Source: Paenibacillus humicus NBRC 102415 (GTDB taxonomy: Bacteria > Bacillota > Bacilli > Paenibacillales > Paenibacillaceae). Taken from it: DNA of 64,000 nt. The notes beneath the pieces were generated by a model. It did no database searches. It was not told the DNA's origin and was given only the letters and a program-made list of their open reading frames with translations. Where the stretch lies: the NCBI RefSeq assembly GCF_004000905.1, contig NZ_BIMD01000015.1:1-64000 (forward strand). The letters run 5' to 3'. Positions within the stretch are counted from its first letter, which is position 1, and each line of letters starts with the position of its first letter. The position numbers and the translations under genes were made by a program. Shown here in pieces: positions 58,908 through 64,000 of this stretch.

Positions 58908-60656
58908 TTAGTGCTTGTTGCTCGAGTAGTCGCGCTTGCGCGGCGTAATGAGCGAAGTGTCGACTTCCTCGTACGAAATTTCCGGGCCTTCCGGCGTGAA
59001 TTTCGCGATGGTCGTCTTCAGGAACTTCTCGTCGTCCCGTTCCGGGAACTCCGGCTTGTAGTGCGCGCCGCGGCTCTCGTCGCGGAGCAGCGCGCCCTTG
59101 GTCATCGCCTCGGACAGCTCCAGCATGTTCCACAGCTGGCGGGTGAAGGCGACGCCGGCGTTGTTCCAGCGGGCCGTATCGTTGATGTTGATGTTGGTGT
59201 AGCGCTGCTTGAGCTCCTTGATCTTCTGGATCGTCTGCTCCAGACGGTCGTTGTAGCGGACGACGGTCATGTTGTTCGTCATCCACTCGCCGAGCTCCTT
59301 GGCCAGCACGTAGGCGTTCTCCGTGCCGTCCATCTTGAGGATGGACTCGTACTTGTCCGTGCGCAGCTTCACTTCGCGGTCGAAGATGCTGGAAGACACG
59401 TCTTCCGCGGACTTTTTAAGTCCTTTGATATATTCCACAGCCTTAGGTCCCGTCACCATGCCGCCGAAAATGGCGGACAGCAGGGAGTTCGCGCCGAGAC
59501 GGTTCGCTCCATGGTACTGGTACTCGCATTCGCCGCAGGCGAACAGGCCCGGGATGTTGGTCATCTGGTTGTAGTCGACCCACATGCCGCCCATCGAATA
59601 GTGGACCGCCGGGAAGATCTTCATCGGCAGCTTGCGCGGATCGTCGCCGACGAACTTCTCGTAGATCTCGATGATGCCGCCGAGCTTGACGTCGAGCTCC
59701 TTGGGATCCTTATGGGAAAGATCGAGGTAGACCATGTTCTCGCCGTTGATGCCGAGCTTCTGGTCGACGCATACGGAGAAGATCTCGCGGGTCGCGATGT
59801 CGCGCGGCACGAGGTTGCCGTAAGCCGGGTATTTCTCCTCGAGGAAGTACCAAGGCTTGCCGTCCTTGTACGTCCAGATGCGTCCGCCTTCGCCGCGCGC
59901 CGATTCGGACATGAGACGGTTTTTGTCGTCGCCCGGAATGGCCGTCGGGTGGATCTGGATCATCTCGCCGTTGGCGTAGTGGACGCCTTGCTGGTACACC
60001 GCGCTGGCTGCCGTGCCCGTATTGATGACCGAGTTGGTCGTCTTGCCGAAAATGATGCCGGGGCCGCCTGTCGCCAGAATGACCGCGTCGGCGCGGAAGG
60101 AATGGACCTCCATCGTGCGCAGGTCCTGGCCGGTGATGCCGCGGCAGACGCCGTCCTCGTCCACGACCGCTCCCATGAACTCGAAATGCTCATGCTTGCT
60201 GACGAGGCCGGCGGCCTCCCAGCGGCGTACTTGCTCGTCCAGCGCGTACAGCAGCTGCTGGCCCGTCGTCGCGCCGGCGAACGCCGTGCGGTGGTACTGC
60301 GTGCCGCCGAAGCGGCGGAAGTCCAGCAGGCCTTCCGGCGTGCGGCTGAACATGACGCCCATCCGGTCCATCAGGTGGATGATGCCGGGGGCCGCTTCGC
60401 ACATCGCCTTGACAGGCGGCTGGTTGGCGAGGAAGTCGCCTCCGTAGACGGTATCGTCGAAGTGCTCCCATGGGGAGTCCCCTTCGCCCTTTGTATTGAC
60501 GGCGCCGTTGATGCCGCCCTGCGCGCACACGGAGTGGGAGCGCTTGACCGGCACGAGCGAGAACAGGTTGACGTGCACGCCCGCCTCGGCCGCCTTGATT
60601 GTAGCCATCAGGCCGGCGAGTCCGCCGCCGACGACGATAATGTTGTTTTTAGCCAT
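58908..60656 (-). CDS. sdhA: Succinate dehydrogenase flavoprotein subunit
   Basis: FAD-bearing subunit of 582 residues that oxidises succinate. The FAD-binding start is IIVVGGGLAGLMATIKAAEAG, the flavin-linking His lies in KRSHSVCAQGGINGA, and the active-site Arg region is HPTAIPGDDKNRLMSESARGEGG. Start ATG 60656; upstream in-frame sequence does not match homologues. AAGGAGG lies 11 bases before it. Middle gene of the operon. Confidence 0.97.
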   Translation of the reverse strand: MAKNNIIVVGGGLAGLMATIKAAEAGVHVNLFSLVPVKRSHSVCAQGGINGAVNTKGEGDSPWEHFDDTVYGGDFLANQPPVKAMCEAAPGIIHLMDRMGVMFSRTPEGLLDFRRFGGTQYHRTAFAGATTGQQLLYALDEQVRRWEAAGLVSKHEHFEFMGAVVDEDGVCRGITGQDLRTMEVHSFRADAVILATGGPGIIFGKTTNSVINTGTAASAVYQQGVHYANGEMIQIHPTAIPGDDKNRLMSESARGEGGRIWTYKDGKPWYFLEEKYPAYGNLVPRDIATREIFSVCVDQKLGINGENMVYLDLSHKDPKELDVKLGGIIEIYEKFVGDDPRKLPMKIFPAVHYSMGGMWVDYNQMTNIPGLFACGECEYQYHGANRLGANSLLSAIFGGMVTGPKAVEYIKGLKKSAEDVSSSIFDREVKLRTDKYESILKMDGTENAYVLAKELGEWMTNNMTVVRYNDRLEQTIQKIKELKQRYTNININDTARWNNAGVAFTRQLWNMLELSEAMTKGALLRDESRGAHYKPEFPERDDEKFLKTTIAKFTPEGPEISYEEVDTSLITPRKRDYSSNKH

Positions 60657-60684
60657 GACTTTGAGGTCCTCCTTGTCTATCGTA

Positions 60685-61350
60685 TTAACCGATCCAGGTA
60701 CGTACGGCGGATGCCGATTCGGCGAAGTCGCTGCCCGTGAAGGCCACGATGGAAAGCAGGAACAGGGCCGATACAATCACGAACACGCCCATCCAGATAT
60801 AGGCGGAAACGCGCTGCGCGCGAGGGCCGACCGTAATGCCCCAGCTGACGAGGAACGACCACATGCCGTTCGCGAAGTGGAAGACAGCGGAAAGGACACC
60901 GATCGCATACAGCACGATGTAGACCGGATTCGTGAAGATCTCGTGCATCCGGGCGCCGAGCTCCTCATGCGTCAGGTTGCCGAGGGCGACCTGGAAGCGG
61001 GTCTCGAAGACATGCCAGATGACGAAGATGAACGTGATCACGCCGGTGATGCGCTGCGCCGTGAACGCCCAGTTGCGTCCGTACTTGAAGCGGGAGTTGT
61101 TCCAGTTCGATTGGTAGGCGACATACAAGCCGTATACTCCATGGAAGAGAAGCGGCAGGAATATGCCGAAGATCTCCAGGAAGAGAACAAGGGGCAGTCC
61201 GTTCAGGAAGCTGACGCTGTCGTTGAAGCCCTCAGGCCCGTCTTCGAACGCCGAGTAGTTGGTGATGGCATGCTCAACGAGGAACAGGCCGAGCGGAATC
61301 ACCCCGAGCAGCGAGTGAATCTTGCGCGTTAAGTACGAGTTACCATTCAT
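60685..61350 (-). CDS. sdhC: Succinate dehydrogenase cytochrome b558 subunit
   Basis: Membrane anchor of 221 residues with five helices, of the Bacillus type that binds two haems and menaquinone. His ligands are visible in RKIHSLLGVIPLGLFLVEHAITN, LFHGVYGL, IWHVFETRF and FHFANGMWSF. Start ATG 61350 with GAAAGGAG upstream. First gene of sdhCAB. Confidence 0.96.
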   Translation of the reverse strand: MNGNSYLTRKIHSLLGVIPLGLFLVEHAITNYSAFEDGPEGFNDSVSFLNGLPLVLFLEIFGIFLPLLFHGVYGLYVAYQSNWNNSRFKYGRNWAFTAQRITGVITFIFVIWHVFETRFQVALGNLTHEELGARMHEIFTNPVYIVLYAIGVLSAVFHFANGMWSFLVSWGITVGPRAQRVSAYIWMGVFVIVSALFLLSIVAFTGSDFAESASAVRTWIG

Positions 61351-61421
61351 AAATAAAGCGTTCTCCTTTCCAGCCGTTTGATTTCAGTCATCATACGTCG
61401 AATTTTGTGCAAACCTTATCC

Positions 61422-61450
61422 ATTTTACAGCCCGTGCATGGGAGCGTCAA
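61422..61450 (-). promoter_or_regulatory. sdhCAB promoter
   Basis: On the minus strand TTGACG (61450-61445), 17-base spacer, TAAAAT (61427-61422). Confidence 0.75.
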
Positions 61451-61525
61451 CAAATCCCGACGGCTTTCCCCTGCTTTTTCCGGTCACAGTTTAGCCACAG
61501 TCTCCATCGTACTCTTTTTTTCCTT

Positions 61526-61542
61526 ATAAAGATATTGTTTAT
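61526..61542. promoter_or_regulatory. Dyad between sdhC and LysR gene
   Basis: ATAAA-N7-TTTAT, flanked by two direct TTCCTTATA repeats 22 bases apart (61520 and 61542). The layout suits a LysR regulator and recalls the ATAA-N7-TTAT box of CcpC. It may be bound by the adjacent LysR protein. Confidence 0.45.
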
Positions 61543-61684
61543 TCCTTATACAATGTTATAACCTATATGCATAAGAGACGACGCCATAAGCCCGAGCTCC
61601 CCCGGCGAAGCTGCCGGCATGGGCAGGATAAGATTGGCTGTCTCGCTCGACCATTCTCTTCCTAAGGAACGGAGGCTGCAGGAA

Positions 61685-62659
61685 ATGCTCAACGAAGATC
61701 TCAACGTATTCGCCGCCGTGGTCGAGCAGTCCAGCATGAACAAAGCCTCGGCGCTGCTCAACCTTTCCCAGCCGGCGCTGTCGCGGAAGATCGCCAAGCT
61801 CGAGCAGGAGCTCGGAGCGCAGCTGTTCCGCCGCGTCGGACGGAGGCTGGAGCTGACGCGCATCGGCGAGCTGACCTACGACTACGCGCTCCAGGCCCGC
61901 CAGCTGCACCGCAAATATATGAGCACCTTGAGCGAGTTCAAGCATACTCACCGCTCCAGCCTGACGATCGGGGCCAGCCTGACGACGCTGCAGACGACGC
62001 TGCCGGACCTCATCCAGGCGCTGACCGCCAGCCATCCCGAGATCGACATCAAGGCCGTCACCGGCAAGACCCATGAGATCGTATCGTTCGTCCGGGACAA
62101 AAAAATCGATCTCGGCCTCGTGGCATCCGTCATCGACGACCCGCAGCTGCACTGCGTCCCGCTGTTCGACGACCATCTGGAGCTGGTGCTTCCCCGCTGC
62201 CATCTGCTCACCGAGAACGGAAAGCTGGCGATCCGGACGCTCAGCGGGCTGCCGATGATCCTCTTCTCCAAAGGAACCTGGTACCGGAACCTGACCGACG
62301 AGCTGTTCGACACCCACAGGCTGCATCCCGATGTCAAAATGGAAATCGACTCGTTCGAAGCCATCCTGCGGCTGCTCCATACATGCGGAGCCGCGACGCT
62401 GCTGCCGCACTCCTATATCCGGCAGCAGATGCTGGCGGACAACGACCTTATGGTCGTCCCTGTGCTGGAGCTGGAGCAGACCAAGCGGACCACCTCGCTC
62501 ATCCATGGCGACCCGGCCCGGCTGGAGCCTGTCGTCAGAGACTGGATCCGCGAGGCGGCCGCGAACTACTTCCGCCGCTCGGCGTCGCCGGCAGCAAGCT
62601 TGAAGGCCATGCAGCAGAAAGCCGTTGAAACCAAACAGGCAGGAGTCCGCGTCGACTGA
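61685..62659 (+). CDS. LysR-family regulator divergent from sdhCAB
   Basis: Regulator of 324 residues: winged helix (DLNVFAAVVEQSSMNKASALLNLSQPALSRKIAKLEQELG) and a two-lobed effector domain (about 90-290). Start ATG 61685, nine bases after GGAGG; the frame also runs upstream to 61619 without a site. A hairpin terminator overlaps its last codons. Being divergent from sdhCAB, it may control respiration or TCA genes, like CcpC, though sequence likeness to CcpC is not strong. Confidence 0.92.
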   Translation: MLNEDLNVFAAVVEQSSMNKASALLNLSQPALSRKIAKLEQELGAQLFRRVGRRLELTRIGELTYDYALQARQLHRKYMSTLSEFKHTHRSSLTIGASLTTLQTTLPDLIQALTASHPEIDIKAVTGKTHEIVSFVRDKKIDLGLVASVIDDPQLHCVPLFDDHLELVLPRCHLLTENGKLAIRTLSGLPMILFSKGTWYRNLTDELFDTHRLHPDVKMEIDSFEAILRLLHTCGAATLLPHSYIRQQMLADNDLMVVPVLELEQTKRTTSLIHGDPARLEPVVRDWIREAAANYFRRSASPAASLKAMQQKAVETKQAGVRVD

Positions 62660-62680
62660 CGCGCCTCCTGCCTTTCTTTC
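62637..62680 (+). terminator. Terminator overlapping LysR stop codon
   Basis: AGGCAGGAG...CTCCTGCCT with inner CGCGTC/GACGCG arms spans the stop codon and is followed by TTCTTTC. Confidence 0.8.
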
Positions 62681-62751
62681 TATGCGCTATGCCTGGACTG
62701 GAGCTGCCGCCGCTGCGCCGGCAGGCCCGCCCCGTACTTCCACGGCTGGTG

Positions 62752-63429
62752 TCAGCCGCGGCTCACCGCATTTTCAAACTGCTCGATTCCTTCATTCGTT
62801 CCGATGACGACCATGACATCCTTCTCTTCCAGGATGGAATCCGCCTGGGGAGCGATGATGATGCCCTTGGGCTTGTTGATCGCCACGATGCTGCAGCCGT
62901 AACGCTGGCGGCTGTCGATCTCGGAAAGCGCCTTGCCGTTGAGGCAGCCCGGAACAGCCAGCTCCGCGACGGCGTATTCGGACGACAGCTCGATATAGTC
63001 GAGCAGATTGGGCGACACGAGCTGATGGGCGACCCTGATTCCCATATCCCGCTCCGGATAGATGACCCTGTCGACGCCAAGCTTGTCCAGCACCCGGCCG
63101 TGCAGCTCCGATACCGCCTTCACGACGACCTTCCCGACTCCGGAATCCTTGACCAGTATCGCCGCCATGATGCTCGACTGGATGTCTCCCCCGATGGCCA
63201 CGATGCAGCAGTCGAAGTTGCGGATGCCGATCGCGCGCAGCGCGTCCTCGTCCGTCGCGTCGGCGCATAGCGTATGGGTGAGCAGGGCGCTCATATCGTC
63301 CACCAGCTCCTCGCTGCGGTCGATGCCGAGCACCTCATAGCCGAGCTGCATGAGCTCCTTGGCCAGGCTGGAGCCGAATCGGCCCAGTCCGATGACGCAG
63401 TACTGCTCTCCTTTTGAACCCTTTCCCAT
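62752..63429 (-). CDS. ktrA: Ktr potassium uptake regulatory subunit
   Basis: Peripheral gating subunit of 225 residues: RCK_N Rossmann domain (CVIGLGRFGSSLAKELMQLGYEVLGIDRSEELV) that binds ATP/NAD(H), and a C-terminal RCK_C domain (KGIIIAPQADSILEEKDVMVVIG) which in relatives binds cyclic di-AMP. It forms a ring on the KtrB channel encoded just upstream. KtrC-like naming is equally possible. Confidence 0.93.
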   Translation of the reverse strand: MGKGSKGEQYCVIGLGRFGSSLAKELMQLGYEVLGIDRSEELVDDMSALLTHTLCADATDEDALRAIGIRNFDCCIVAIGGDIQSSIMAAILVKDSGVGKVVVKAVSELHGRVLDKLGVDRVIYPERDMGIRVAHQLVSPNLLDYIELSSEYAVAELAVPGCLNGKALSEIDSRQRYGCSIVAINKPKGIIIAPQADSILEEKDVMVVIGTNEGIEQFENAVSRG

Positions 63430-63450
63430 TGTGTCTCTTTATTTCCTTTC

Positions 63451-64000
63451 CTATCCGATAATAATCTTGCCTTCTGGATTTTTATATAATTCCTTGCCTT
63501 GCTTCGGTCTCAGCGCGTAGGCCATCGTCAGCGGCCCAAGCCTGCCGGCGAACATCGTCAGGCTCAGCAGAAGCTTGCTGACATCCTTGAGGCTGGTTGT
63601 AATTCCCGTGCTGAGCCCGACGGTGCCGAAGGCCGATACCGTCTCGAACAGAATCCGCAGGAAATCGCGGTCCTCGACGGTGCAGAGCACCATCGTCACG
63701 ACGAGCACGAGCGCAAGCGACAGCATCGTGATCGTCAGGGCCTTCATGATGCGCTCCTTGGCCAGACGGTAGCGGAACAGGACGATGTCCTCCCTGCCGC
63801 GGATCATCGCGCCCATCGCGGCGACGAGCGTCATGAACGTCGTCGTCTTGATGCCGCCGCCCGTCGAGCCCGGCGATGCCCCGATGAACATGAGGATGAT
63901 CATGAAGAACAGGCTCGCCTGGCGCATCGCGCCGATGTCGAGCGTGTTGGCTCCCGCCGTACGCGTCGTGACGGATTGGAAGAAGGCCGAGAGCACCTTG
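63451..64000 (-). CDS. ktrB: Ktr potassium uptake membrane subunit (partial, 5' end outside window)
   Basis: The last 181 or so residues of a TrkH/KtrB-type channel. Visible parts are QSVTTRTAGANTLDIGAM and GASPGSTGGGIKTTTF, the third selectivity-loop region, and VSAFGTVGLSTGITTSLKDVSK, the fourth, followed by LGPLTMAYAL. The gene begins beyond position 64000. It moves K+ with Na+ and is controlled by the adjacent KtrA. Confidence 0.93.
   Translation of the reverse strand, partial: KVLSAFFQSVTTRTAGANTLDIGAMRQASLFFMIILMFIGASPGSTGGGIKTTTFMTLVAAMGAMIRGREDIVLFRYRLAKERIMKALTITMLSLALVLVVTMVLCTVEDRDFLRILFETVSAFGTVGLSTGITTSLKDVSKLLLSLTMFAGRLGPLTMAYALRPKQGKELYKNPEGKIIIG

Noticed and set aside
58047-60740. 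An 897-codon open frame on the plus strand opposite sdhA and sdhB
   Set aside because: It mirrors the codon structure of the true genes in high-GC DNA, has no ribosome binding site and shows Arg/Val/Ala/His-rich composition with no motif. Similar long frames opposite the binding-protein genes (2957-4579), the GT39-like gene (19094-21427) and htrA (24786-27065) were rejected for the same reason.
1-64000. Defence system, prophage, integrated element or tRNA genes
   Set aside because: No integrase, transposase, restriction, toxin-antitoxin or CRISPR-associated protein and no tRNA-like cloverleaf was seen; base composition looks even.

Overview
The window looks like chromosome of an aerobic, spore-forming Gram-positive bacterium of the Paenibacillus type. 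The evidence is a high-GC Firmicute gene style (strong AGGAGG-like ribosome binding sites, sigma-A promoters with 17-base spacers, hairpin terminators with U tracts), the ytxC-thrS pair behind a T-box, a SAM-I riboswitch on met genes, LiaFSR, a YesM/YesN pair, a GlnR/TnrA box before glnA, SdhCAB, a futalosine-pathway menaquinone gene (mqnC) and an SLH-anchored GH74 xyloglucanase. I see no rRNA, tRNA, prophage, insertion sequence or CRISPR array. This is mostly core chromosome with some accessory surface and transport genes.

Region 0-10.4 kb is a carbohydrate ABC uptake locus: two permeases and two paralogous binding lipoproteins but no ATPase, divergent from a YesM-type kinase and YesN-type regulator. 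All three leftward transcription units carry a similarly spaced 65-66 bp promoter module. At its left end is a protein with an aminotransferase-like fold that lacks the PLP lysine. Region 10.4-17.7 kb holds an aldo/keto reductase, an AbrB-like regulator with a Cys4 tail, trmL, an orphan OmpR-type regulator, serC, an E. coli-type (GSI-beta-like) glutamine synthetase with its promoter and GlnR/TnrA box, and a DAHP synthase.

Region 17.9-31.5 kb is envelope-oriented: a GT2/GT39 glycosyltransferase pair, a DUF2062 protein, ispH, a two-component system, an HtrA protease, a YugN-like protein, liaFSR and an Lrp/AsnC regulator. Region 31.5-43.7 kb has a 3D-domain protein whose start lies inside a terminator-like hairpin, T-box-thrS, ytxC, a diguanylate cyclase, mqnC, the SAM-riboswitch metA-metI-metC operon and uraA with a structured leader.

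Region 43.9-57.9 kb has the surface xyloglucanase behind a 26-bp dyad, corA preceded by a short acidic/proline leader ORF, an MFS transporter, a LysR gene that appears to start at CTG, a PHP phosphatase, a micropeptide plus membrane protein operon with tandem operators, a DMT transporter, a DUF695-RraB protein, a doxX/hxlR divergent pair, a membrane J-like protein without HPD and a glutathione peroxidase. Region 58-64 kb holds sdhCAB with a divergent LysR gene and ktrA/ktrB, the last running off the window.

The observations most worth following are the shared promoter module of the sugar locus, the 129-bp identical block in the two binding-protein genes, the corA leader peptide, the hairpin over the 3D-domain gene start, the tandem ACTAA/TTAGT operators, and the lysine-less aminotransferase-like protein.
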